From contig NZ_CP097298.1 in assembly GCF_023503965.1 (NCBI RefSeq), positions 558,001-622,000 of the forward strand: 64,000 bases of DNA, in the 5' to 3' direction. This DNA is from Brevundimonas albigilva. GTDB taxonomy: Bacteria; Pseudomonadota; Alphaproteobacteria; Caulobacterales; Caulobacteraceae. The first letter of the stretch is position 1. Each line of letters starts with the position of its first letter. This document shows, one piece after another, positions 56,596-64,000 of this stretch. Made by a program: the position numbers and the translations under genes. The notes under the pieces are model-generated. The model saw only the letters and a list, made by a program, of their open reading frames with translations, was not told the DNA's origin and ran no database searches.

Positions 56596-57351
56596 TCAGG
56601 CGCCGCTCGCGTGGCGCAGCGTCTCGGGGATCAGGGCGAACGGCGCCGAGCCGTGGTCGGCCCCGGCCGCCATCCTCAGGCGCGGGACGTGGCCTTCGCC
56701 CCCCGCTTCGGCCGCCCAGGCCTCGATCCGCCTCCGCATGTCCCGGCCCGTCTCGCCTTCGCCATAGCCCAGCAGCAGGCGATCGTCGGCGTTGTCGACG
56801 GCGGGCGTGCGCCACCACAGGGACGGACTGAGGCTGATCCAGCGCGCGAACAGGTCGGGACGCCGCGCCAGCGTCTCCAGCACGAACAGGCCGCCCAGCG
56901 AATGGCCGATCAGCGCGCGTCGGTCGCCGTCCAGCGGCGCGGCTTGCGTCGCGGCGGGCCACGCCTGCTCGACTAGGAATCGTCTAAACGCCTCCGCGCC
57001 GCCGGACGGCCGCGTCCAGTCCGGCTCGGGACAGGGCGTGTCCGTGAAGTCCAGCGCGCGCGCGTCCTCGACCGAGCCTTGCGTCTCGTCATGGAAGACG
57101 CCGATCACCGCCAGCGGCCGCACCCCGGTCTTCTCCGGCCGCGTGGCCAGGGCCGATGCGGTCGCGGCGACAGCCAGGAACAGCCGATGCCCGTCCAAAA
57201 CTGTCAGCGACGTCCATCCATCGGGCGGCGGCGGCCCATCGGGCAGGGAAACGGCCACGCGGTAACGGCGGCCCGCCGGCGTCTCCAGCAGCGGCCGCAT
57301 CCACTGGCGCTGAGGTTGAAAGGGCGTCCACGGCGATGTCGGATCGAGCAT
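56596..57351 (-). CDS. alpha/beta-hydrolase of the siderophore-esterase (Fes/IroE-like) type, 251 aa
   Basis: Esterase-D-fold hydrolase. Nucleophile elbow ALIGHSLGGLFVLETLARRP, followed by ARWISLSPSLWWRTPAVDNA, typical of ferric-siderophore esterases, and a final His in GADHGSAPFALIPE. No signal peptide, so probably cytoplasmic, where it could cleave imported siderophore. AGGAAAG before the ATG at 57351. It is divergent from the iron permease. Confidence 0.85.
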   Translation of the reverse strand: MLDPTSPWTPFQPQRQWMRPLLETPAGRRYRVAVSLPDGPPPPDGWTSLTVLDGHRLFLAVAATASALATRPEKTGVRPLAVIGVFHDETQGSVEDARALDFTDTPCPEPDWTRPSGGAEAFRRFLVEQAWPAATQAAPLDGDRRALIGHSLGGLFVLETLARRPDLFARWISLSPSLWWRTPAVDNADDRLLLGYGEGETGRDMRRRIEAWAAEAGGEGHVPRLRMAAGADHGSAPFALIPETLRHASGA

Positions 57352-57385
57352 GGCCTTTCCTAGCCCATTCCGTCGCGGTGTTGTA

Positions 57386-58477
57386 ATGCGACGCAATCCC
57401 AATCCCAGGCGCCATGACCGTTTCGATTTCCGCCCCTCCCCGTCCGACGCCCTGACCGACCATCGCCGCAGCCAGGCGAGGCGACGCCTGGTCCTGGTCG
57501 TGCTGGCGCTGGCCTGCCTGGCCGCCCTGACGCTGGACGTGATGACCGGCCCATCCTCCATGCCTGTCGGACGCATCCTGGCGGGCCTGGTCGATCCCGG
57601 CCGGCTGAGCGCGCCCGAGGCGGCCATCGTCTGGGGCATCCGCCTGCCCTCGGCCCTGCTGGCGGTCCTGGTGGGCGCGGCCCTGGCCCTGTCCGGCGCC
57701 GAGATGCAGACCGTGCTGAACAATCCGCTGGCCAGCCCCTTCACCCTGGGCGTGTCGTCGGCCGCCTCGTTCGGCGCCTCGCTGGCCATCGTGCTGGGGC
57801 TGGGCCTGCCGTTCGTCCCGGCCGATGCGGTGACGACGCTGAACGCCTTCGTCTTCGCCTTCGGGTCGGTGCTGCTGCTGCAGGGCCTGGCCCGGGCCCA
57901 GCGCGGCGGGGTGCAAAGCGTCGTCCTGTTCGGCATCGCCCTGGTCTTCGCCTTCAACGCCCTGACCGCCCTGGTTCAGTTCGTCTCGTCCCAGGAGGCG
58001 CTGCAGCAGCTGGTGTTCTGGACCATGGGCTCCCTGTCGCGGGCCAGTTGGCGCGCGGTCGCCTTCATGGCCGCCGTCGTGGTCCTGGCGGCGCCCTTTT
58101 CCCTGTGGTCGGCGCGGGCGCTGACGGCGCTGCGTCTGGGCGAGGACCGGGCCATGAGCTTCGGCGTCGACGTGGGGCGCCTGCGGTTCCTGGCCCTGCT
58201 GCGCGTCAGCCTGCTGTCGGCGACGGCCGTGGCTTTCGTCGGCGTGGTGGGCTTCGTCGGCCTGGTCGCGCCCCATATCGCCCGCCTGCTGGTGGGCGAG
58301 GACCACCGCGTCTTCCTGCCCGCCAGCCTGCTCAGCGGCGCGCTGCTGATGTCGCTGGCCTCCACGGCGGCCAAGGCCCTGGTTCCCGGCGCCCTCTTGC
58401 CGGTCGGCATCGTCACCGCCGTGATCGGCGTGCCGGTCTTCCTGCTGCTGATCTTCCGCAACGGAGCGCGCGGATGA
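57386..58477 (+). CDS. FecCD-family iron-siderophore ABC transporter permease
   Basis: Inner-membrane channel for ferric siderophores, with multiple helices (LALLAVLVGAALALSGAEMQ, FVFAFGSVLLLQGLARA). The motif for contact with the ATPase is VGFVGLVAPHIARLLVGEDH. The start is uncertain: ATG 57386 gives a basic leader of about 40 residues; ATG 57350 overlaps the divergent esterase start; both are longer than usual. The stop overlaps the ATPase start (ATGA). Confidence 0.9.
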   Translation: MRRNPNPRRHDRFDFRPSPSDALTDHRRSQARRRLVLVVLALACLAALTLDVMTGPSSMPVGRILAGLVDPGRLSAPEAAIVWGIRLPSALLAVLVGAALALSGAEMQTVLNNPLASPFTLGVSSAASFGASLAIVLGLGLPFVPADAVTTLNAFVFAFGSVLLLQGLARAQRGGVQSVVLFGIALVFAFNALTALVQFVSSQEALQQLVFWTMGSLSRASWRAVAFMAAVVVLAAPFSLWSARALTALRLGEDRAMSFGVDVGRLRFLALLRVSLLSATAVAFVGVVGFVGLVAPHIARLLVGEDHRVFLPASLLSGALLMSLASTAAKALVPGALLPVGIVTAVIGVPVFLLLIFRNGARG

Positions 58478-59250
58478 GCGCGCCCCTGCACATCCAGGGC
58501 CTGGGCGCCGGCTATCGCGACCGCGCGATCCTCCAGGGCCTGGATCTGGCGCCCCTGCCCGCCGGACAGGTGGTGTCGCTGGTCGGGCCGAACGGCGCGG
58601 GCAAGAGCACCCTGCTGCGCGCCGTCGCCGGCCTGATCCCCGCCTCGGGGTCGGCGCGCCTGGGCGATGTGGAGCTGAACGCCCTGTCCATCGGGGAACG
58701 CGCGCGTCACGTCGCCTATATGCCCCAGACCCTGCCGCAGGACGTGGCCCTGACGGTGCTGGAGACGGTGATCGCCGCGCTGGAAGCCTCGCCCCTGGAC
58801 GGCCCGCCGCGCGGCGCGGCCGAGGCGGCGATGGCGGTGCTGGAGCGCGTGGGCGCCGCCGAACTGGCCGGGCGTCGCCTGGACCGCCTGTCGGGCGGCC
58901 AGCGCCAGATCGCGGCCCTGGCCCAGGCCATGGCGCGCCAGCCCCGGGTGCTGCTGCTGGACGAGCCGACCAGCGCCCTGGACCTGCGCCATCAGCTGGA
59001 GGTGCTGACCCTGGCGCGCGACTATGCGCGGGAAAGAGCCGCCGTGGTCGTCATGGTGCTGCACGACCTCCAGGCCGCGGCGCGCGCCTCGGACCATGTG
59101 GTCGTGCTGGCCCAGGGGCGTCTTCGCGTCGAGGGACCGCCGGCCCAAGCCATCACGCCCCAGGTGCTGGCCGACGTCTGGCGGGTGCGCGCGCGGGTCG
59201 AGCCCTGCGCCCGGGGCCAGCTTCAGGTAATGGTCGACGCGGTCCTGTGA
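58474..59250 (+). CDS. iron-siderophore ABC transporter ATP-binding protein, 258 aa
   Basis: Powers uptake through the FecCD permease. Walker A VGPNGAGKSTLL, signature LSGGQRQIAALAQAMARQPR, Walker B VLLLDEPTSALDL and the switch His in VLHDLQAAARASDHVVV. Start ATG 58474 overlaps the permease stop. It runs convergent with the methyltransferase gene with only 4 bp between. Confidence 0.95.
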   Translation: MSAPLHIQGLGAGYRDRAILQGLDLAPLPAGQVVSLVGPNGAGKSTLLRAVAGLIPASGSARLGDVELNALSIGERARHVAYMPQTLPQDVALTVLETVIAALEASPLDGPPRGAAEAAMAVLERVGAAELAGRRLDRLSGGQRQIAALAQAMARQPRVLLLDEPTSALDLRHQLEVLTLARDYARERAAVVVMVLHDLQAAARASDHVVVLAQGRLRVEGPPAQAITPQVLADVWRVRARVEPCARGQLQVMVDAVL

Positions 59251-59254
59251 GGCC

Positions 59255-60109
59255 TCAGGCCCTTTGCGCCGTCACGATCCAGGCCGCGCCGTCGATCACG
59301 ACGCCTTCGGGCGCGACCTTGCGCGCAAAGGCCTGACGCACCGCGTTCAGCGCCTCTTGTCGGACCGGCTCGGGCTGATCGGCCAGGGCGCGGCTCAGCG
59401 GGCCGACCTGCACCGCCAGGTCGACGGCGTCCTCCGTCGCATCCTCGGCCGTGTCGCCCTCGCCGAACAGGATGGGGTGATCGAAGGGCGTCAGCCGGAT
59501 GTCCGTCCAGCCTGCCTGACGCAGTATCCGCTCGACCCGCGCGGCGTCGCCGAAGGAGAAGGGCCCCGGCGCCTCCAGATCGGGCGGCGGCGGAGGGGGA
59601 ACGATGTCGCGGATCGCGGTCATCGGCAATCGCGTCCAGTCATTCTCGCCCGCGGCCCGCCAGCAGACGAAGACGAGGCGACCGCCGGGTCCGACCGCCT
59701 GAAGCAGATTGGCGAAGGCCGCCTCCGGTTCCGGGAAGAACATCACCCCGAAGCGCGAGACGATACAATCGAACGCCGCCTCGGGCTCGAACGTCGCCGC
59801 GTCGGCCAGCTGGAACCGGACGGGCAGGTCCAGGGTCGCCGCCTGCCGTTCCGCCAGCGCGACCAGCGCCTCGGACACGTCCAGGCCCAGCACCTGGCCG
59901 GACGGGCCGACCGCCCGGGCGCAGTCGAAGGCGCTGGCGCCCGCGCCGCAACCGACGTCCAGCACCCGCTCGCCGATCGCCGGGGCGGCGGCGGCGAGCA
60001 GGGCTTCGCCAAAGGGCCGCAGCATCCGGTCGAGCCGCGCCTGGTTGGCGACCCAGCGGTCGCCGTTCGAACCGTTCCAGTCGAACGGACGCGCGGGCGC
60101 GGCGGACAC
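59255..60109 (-). CDS. class I SAM-dependent methyltransferase, 284 aa
   Basis: SAM-binding fold with motif I ERVLDVGCGAGASAFDCARA, followed by GLDVSEALVALAERQAA and FDCIVSRFGVMFFPEPEAAF. The GTG start at 60109 lies 14 bp after the YncE-like gene, so it is the last gene of the siderophore operon. Its role there (modifying a ligand or another metabolite) is unknown. Confidence 0.86.
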   Translation of the reverse strand: MSAAPARPFDWNGSNGDRWVANQARLDRMLRPFGEALLAAAAPAIGERVLDVGCGAGASAFDCARAVGPSGQVLGLDVSEALVALAERQAATLDLPVRFQLADAATFEPEAAFDCIVSRFGVMFFPEPEAAFANLLQAVGPGGRLVFVCWRAAGENDWTRLPMTAIRDIVPPPPPPDLEAPGPFSFGDAARVERILRQAGWTDIRLTPFDHPILFGEGDTAEDATEDAVDLAVQVGPLSRALADQPEPVRQEALNAVRQAFARKVAPEGVVIDGAAWIVTAQRA

Positions 60110-60123
60110 GGCGGGCCTCTCGG

Positions 60124-61245
60124 TCAGGGACGGATCAGGGTGACGGTGTCGCCCGCCGGATCGACCGGCGCCGGCGTGCCGGCCGGGGCGTTGCGCGGCA
60201 GGCCCCGCGCCTTGTTCGTCACATAGACGGCGTTGGTCGCGGGATCGATGGCGATGGTCTGGGGGAAGGTGCCCGTCTGCAGATTGGCCAGGACGGCGTA
60301 GTCCGCGCCGCCGACCACCGTGACCGTGCCCGCCTGACGGTTGGCGACATAGATCTGGTCGACGCCAGGGTTGTAGGCGACGCTCAGCGCCCCCTCGCCC
60401 GTCGGCGTCTTCTTGATGATCGCGCCGTCTGCGGCGTTCATGACGGTCAGGTCGCCGGAGCCCTGGCTGGCCACGAACAGCCGCCCGCCGCGCGCGTCGA
60501 AGGCGACGTTGGTGGGCCGCTCGCTGCCGGTCGGCCAGCGGCCGGTCGCCTCGCCCGTCGCCAGGTCGATGGCGGCGATGTCGCCCGAGCTCATGCCGGT
60601 CACGAACAGGCGGTTGTTCTCGACGTCCAGCGCCGCGCCGGTCAGGCCCCCGACAGGAACGTCGATCTTGCGCTCAAGGGTGTTGGTCGCGCCGTCGATG
60701 ACCCAGACCTGGTTCGGGCGGCTCGCATCCCCGGCCTCGCCGCCGACGATGGTGACATAGACCTTGTTGCGTCGTTCATCGACGACGGCCTCGCGCACGT
60801 GGGCGGAATCGTCGTCGCCATCGGTGATGTGGGCCACCACCTGGCCGGTGCGGACGTCGACCGCGTCCACCGAGCCCGAACGGGTCGCGGTGCCGTACAG
60901 GATCTGGGTGCGGCTGTTGAAGCCCAGGCCGTACAGCGGATTGGCCGAAACGTCGATCGCCGCCCCCGGCGTCAGGTCGGCGTTCAGCCGCGCCACGGCG
61001 CCGCGCGTCTCGCCCCGCGGGCCGACCGCGGCGACCAGCACGGTGCTGTCCGCCGGATTGAAGACGATCTGATAGAGGCCGCCCGGCTCGACCTTGACGG
61101 ACTTGACCACCGTCGGCGCGGCGGCGCGGGCCGGGGCGGACGCGGTTGGGGCGGTCGGGGCCTGAGCCTGCGCCTGCGCCAGGGCGGGAAGCGCGACGGA
61201 CGCCAGCAGGGCGGCGGTCGCGGCGGCGAAACGAAGGGTGTTCAT
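60124..61245 (-). CDS. exported YncE-like beta-propeller protein, 373 aa
   Basis: Signal peptide LRFAAATAALLASVALPALA followed by an Ala/Pro spacer and seven-bladed-type repeats: GGLYQIVFNPADSTVLVAAV, VYVTIVGGEAGDASRPNQVW, NRLFVTGMSSGDIAAIDLAT, GRLFVASQGSGDLTVMNAAD and IYVANRQAGTVTVVGGADYA. YncE-type proteins are iron-regulated in some bacteria. It lies 24 bp after the binding-protein gene in the same operon. Role unknown. Confidence 0.86.
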   Translation of the reverse strand: MNTLRFAAATAALLASVALPALAQAQAQAPTAPTASAPARAAAPTVVKSVKVEPGGLYQIVFNPADSTVLVAAVGPRGETRGAVARLNADLTPGAAIDVSANPLYGLGFNSRTQILYGTATRSGSVDAVDVRTGQVVAHITDGDDDSAHVREAVVDERRNKVYVTIVGGEAGDASRPNQVWVIDGATNTLERKIDVPVGGLTGAALDVENNRLFVTGMSSGDIAAIDLATGEATGRWPTGSERPTNVAFDARGGRLFVASQGSGDLTVMNAADGAIIKKTPTGEGALSVAYNPGVDQIYVANRQAGTVTVVGGADYAVLANLQTGTFPQTIAIDPATNAVYVTNKARGLPRNAPAGTPAPVDPAGDTVTLIRP

Positions 61246-61269
61246 CAGCTTGCTCCTATCCGGGGAAGG

Positions 61270-62393
61270 TCAGGCGGTCTTCAGGTCGGCCCAGTAGTCG
61301 CCGCGATAAGGCACGGCCAGGAAACGACGGTTGATCTCGTCCAGCGTGGCGCGGGGATCCAGGTCGACGAACAGGTCGGGATGGATCCACTTGGCCAGAA
61401 CCTCGACCGCCACCACGTCGATGGGCGAGTTGATCAGTTGGTGCGACAGGCCGTGGGCGCGACCTTGGCGCACCGCCTTCAGGGTGGATATGCCCGCCCG
61501 GCCCGCCACGCGGCGCAGGCCGGCCTGCGACTGCTCGGCCGTGAAGTCCGGCCCCACCACGAAGCCGCCCGCCTTGGCCAGGTGCGGCCCGCCGGTGGCG
61601 ATATAGACGTCGGGATCGCGCTGGATGACATATTCCAGGTTCAGCTTGCCCGTCGGCTGGTCCAGCACGTCGGCGCCGATGTTGCGGCCGCCGACGAAGG
61701 CGATGTAGTCGCCGATGTTGCCCTTGCCCGGAGAGGCGCAGCAGTCCGGGCTGATCATCGCATGAGGCTCCAGGAAGACGGTCGGGCGGCGGTCTTGCGG
61801 GATCGCGGCGACCTTGGCGGCGATGGCGTCCAGCCGGGCGGCCTTGAAGGCGTTGAAGGCGTCCGCCTGCGCGCGCCGGCCGATCAGGTCGCCTAGCAGC
61901 GCCAGGCTGCGCGACTGGTTCTGGAAGGGGTGCGAGAAGAAGTCGATGAAGGCCACCGAGACGCCGGCCGCCTCCAGTTGCGCGGCCTGGGCGTCGGTCG
62001 GGCCGGAGCCCAGCGACACCACCGCCGTCGCCGGCCCCGCCGCCAGCACCGCCTCGGCGTTGAAGGCCTGGCCGGACTGGGCGATCTTGGGCACGTCGGG
62101 CAGGGTCGGGAACTTGTCGACGAAGGCGCGGTACATGTCCGGGCTGATGCGATTGACGTCCCCGCTCCACGCTGCCAGCAGCGACACCGGGTCCGGATGG
62201 ATCAGCGACAGGGCGATCAGGTGCGGCCGTCGTCGATGCTCAGCTTGCCGCCGGGCGGCAGGGCGCGCACGGCCCGGTCGCGCAGGTCGGTCAGCCCCTC
62301 GCCGCCCGCTGACGCCTCGTCGCGCCGACCGCAGGCCGACAGCAGCGCCAGGCCGCCGAGGCCGCTCAACAGGATGCGTCGGGACGGGTTCAT
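61270..62393 (-). pseudogene. ferric-siderophore ABC substrate-binding lipoprotein, one frameshift
   Basis: Periplasmic binding protein of the FecB/FepB type. A lipoprotein signal (MNPSRRILLSGLGGLALLSA, Cys following) is in one frame and ends at GKLSIDDGR. The main part (LSLIHPDPVSLLAAWSGDVN, PTVFLEPHAMISPDCCASPG, VYIATGGPHLAKAGGFVVGP, VEVLAKWIHPDLFVDLDPRA) is in another. A missing base at about 62219-62226 (GGCCGC[C]ACC on the minus strand) joins them into 374 aa. Loss would disable uptake, so a sequence error is the likelier cause. Confidence 0.85.
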
Positions 62394-62403
62394 TCGCACT
62401 TCC

Positions 62404-63324
62404 TCAGGCCGCCGACGCGACGCCGGCGATGGACAATAGGGCGCGCTCCAGCGATGCGCCCAGCATGGGGCCGTGGCCGAGGCCGGGCAGTTCCTCGTAA
62501 CGCGCGGTCACGCCCGCCGCCTCCAGCCGCTCGGCCAGGGTGCGGATCGCGCTGGAGGGCACGGATGACCACATGGGATGGGTGCGGCGGCCGGCCGAGC
62601 GACCGGCGACCTCCTCCCCGCCGCTCATCAGCGTCAGGCGCAGCCCCGCCGGGGGCGGCGCGGCCAGGAACGGGTCGACCTCTTCCAAGACCGATCCGTA
62701 GTTCCACCACAGGGACGGGCTGGCGGCGTAATAGGCGTCGAAGGACGCGGGCCGGGTCAGGGCGGCGTGCAGCACGCACAGGCCGCCGTAGGAGTGGCCC
62801 CAGATCGCGCGCCGATGCGGATCCAGCGCCGCCCGGCCCTGCGCCGCCTGGGCGATCTCGCCCTCAAGGACGTCCAGGAAGGCGTCCGCTCCGCCGCCGG
62901 GGCGTCCCGCCGGGTCGGCGACAGGCCGGCCGTCGGGCGCGGCGGGCGTATAGTCCAGGGCGCGCGCCAGGACGTCGAACTGCCGGTCGCCCTCGTAGCC
63001 GACGGCCACGATGACGGGCGGGTCGCCGGCGTCGAGCCGCGCCAGCAGCGGCTCGCTTATCCGGGCCAGGGCCGCGTCGCCGTCCAGCAGATAGACGACC
63101 GGATAGCCCTGCGCCGGCGGCGCCTTCTTCGGCGTGGCGATCCGCACCCGATACAGCCGCGCTCCATCCCGCGAGGGCACGCTCAGGTGTTCGAAGCCGT
63201 AGTAGGCGGACCCTTCCTCGGCCACGGTCGGTCCCGCCGGCGCCTGTCCGCGCGCCTGGCTCATCGCCGGCGCGGCGATCAGGGCCAGCAACGCGGCGAT
63301 CACAATGACGCCCGGTCTCGCCAT
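62404..63324 (-). CDS. exported siderophore-esterase-like alpha/beta-hydrolase, 306 aa
   Basis: Signal peptide GVIVIAALLALIAAPAMSQA followed by an IroE/Fes-type hydrolase: strand VVYLLDGDAALARISEPLLA, nucleophile elbow AIWGHSYGGLCVLHAALTRP and AYYAASPSLWWNYGSVLEEV, with a late His in LPGLGHGPM. Being exported, it could hydrolyse ferric siderophore in the periplasm, complementing the cytoplasmic esterase. One-base overlap with the receptor stop. Confidence 0.86.
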   Translation of the reverse strand: MARPGVIVIAALLALIAAPAMSQARGQAPAGPTVAEEGSAYYGFEHLSVPSRDGARLYRVRIATPKKAPPAQGYPVVYLLDGDAALARISEPLLARLDAGDPPVIVAVGYEGDRQFDVLARALDYTPAAPDGRPVADPAGRPGGGADAFLDVLEGEIAQAAQGRAALDPHRRAIWGHSYGGLCVLHAALTRPASFDAYYAASPSLWWNYGSVLEEVDPFLAAPPPAGLRLTLMSGGEEVAGRSAGRRTHPMWSSVPSSAIRTLAERLEAAGVTARYEELPGLGHGPMLGASLERALLSIAGVASAA

Positions 63325-64000
63325 CAGAATTCGTAGTTCACGCCGATCCAGCCGCGACGGCCGTCGCCCTGGAAGTCGTAATCCGCCACGTCGATGTCCT
63401 CGTCGGCCAGGTTATAGACGCCCAGCTTCACGCTGACCGCCGGCGTCACCCGCCAGTTCGCGCCGATGTCGATGGTGGTGTAGCTGGGGTAGCGACGTCC
63501 CACCTGGGTCGAACCGTTCAGGACGGGCTCGCCGTTCGAGCCGACGCGCAGGCCCGCGTTGATCTCCTCGCCGTGGTAGTTGACGGCGCCCCACAGGTTC
63601 AGGTTCGCCGCGGCGTCGTAGTCGGCGCGGATGTTGGCCATGTGCTCGGGCGTGCGCGACAGCGGCAGGCCGGCGTAGGTCCCCGACTTCTGCTCGGAGT
63701 CGGTGTAGGTGTAGCCCGCCTTCAGGCCCAACGCCGCGAACGGCCGCCACCGCCCCGACAGCTCCACCCCCTGCAGTTCGGCGTCCTGCAGATTGTACCA
63801 GTAGTACAGCCGGTAGTTCGGATTCTCGCTCCAGCGCGCAATGGAGCCGTCCTCGTTATAGACCAGGGCGCTGTCGATCTTGTCCTTGAACTCGGTGCGG
63901 AAGACCGTGGCGCTGGCGGACAGGGTCCGCGACGGGTTCCACAGCAGGCTGACCTCGTAGTTGGTGCTGGTCTCCGGCACGATGTCCGGATCACCGATGA
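63324..64000 (-). CDS. TonB-dependent siderophore receptor, C-terminal part (cut by the right edge)
   Basis: The final roughly 225 residues of a TonB-dependent receptor barrel. GDPDIVPETSTNYEVSLLWN is the typical boundary motif of FepA-like receptors, followed by paired strands (GLKAGYTYTDSEQKSGTYAG, TIDIGANWRVTPAVSVKLGV) and the last strand ending in GWIGVNYEF with a terminal Phe. It is the first visible gene of the operon; the plug domain and promoter lie outside. Confidence 0.92.
   Translation of the reverse strand, partial: IGDPDIVPETSTNYEVSLLWNPSRTLSASATVFRTEFKDKIDSALVYNEDGSIARWSENPNYRLYYWYNLQDAELQGVELSGRWRPFAALGLKAGYTYTDSEQKSGTYAGLPLSRTPEHMANIRADYDAAANLNLWGAVNYHGEEINAGLRVGSNGEPVLNGSTQVGRRYPSYTTIDIGANWRVTPAVSVKLGVYNLADEDIDVADYDFQGDGRRGWIGVNYEF

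Noticed and set aside
57352..57400. possible Fur box between the esterase and the permease
   Set aside because: TTGTAATGCGACGCAA is only loosely palindromic and would lie at or inside the possible permease start; not strong enough to call.

Overview
This window is high-GC alphaproteobacterial DNA, most likely from Caulobacterales and plausibly Brevundimonas. The evidence is gene content and order: aroA-cmk-rpsA-ihfB, an FYDLN-type acidic protein, 6S RNA between zapA and the 5-formyl-THF cyclo-ligase gene, carB near greA, many TonB/MipA-type envelope genes, and strong GC at third codon positions. The genus is an inference; no 16S gene is present.

Layout. 1-8191 is core chromosome: a POT peptide transporter cut by the left edge, a GNAT-like protein, mscL, ihfB, rpsA with a clear intrinsic terminator, cmk, aroA, the FYDLN protein and tRNA-Ala(GGC). 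About 8192-30030 reads as an accessory region. It starts just after the tRNA with a 53-aa ORF / DUF3489 / DUF2924 / large serine recombinase operon. Next comes an IS3-family element (10982-14956) whose orfA is itself split by a 2.7-kb IS1595-like element with perfect 19-bp inverted repeats and passenger genes. Then follow TetR plus an FAD oxidoreductase, ohr-ohrR with a 22-bp palindromic operator candidate, a DUF4105 protein, an esterase-like lipoprotein, a CsbD-like protein with a TetR gene, a TetR-EmrB-EmrA-OMF efflux operon followed by a MipA/OmpV gene, an HdeD gene, an IS3 remnant, and a strongly structured candidate small RNA with its own terminator (about 29880-30029).

30063-56594 is mainly housekeeping and envelope genes: GT90, prfC, a HExxH/TPR peptidase, an MFS gene, YmdB-type phosphoesterase, 5-FCL, 6S RNA, zapA, DUF4164, tkt, an intergenic inverted repeat, purT, S41 peptidase, HAD hydrolase, RraB-like, carB, ELM1-like, greA, GST, M20 amidohydrolase, DAACS symporter and MscS. 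56596-64000 is a ferric-siderophore locus: two esterases, FecCD permease, ABC ATPase, methyltransferase, YncE-like propeller, periplasmic binding lipoprotein and a TonB-dependent receptor cut by the right edge.

Ten otherwise intact genes, including aroA and prfC, carry eleven single-base frame breaks, several of them in runs of 4-5 G or C. The simplest reading is uncorrected homopolymer errors in the assembly rather than real gene decay. The most biologically interesting features are the nested cargo-bearing transposon, the recombinase operon and the candidate small RNA.
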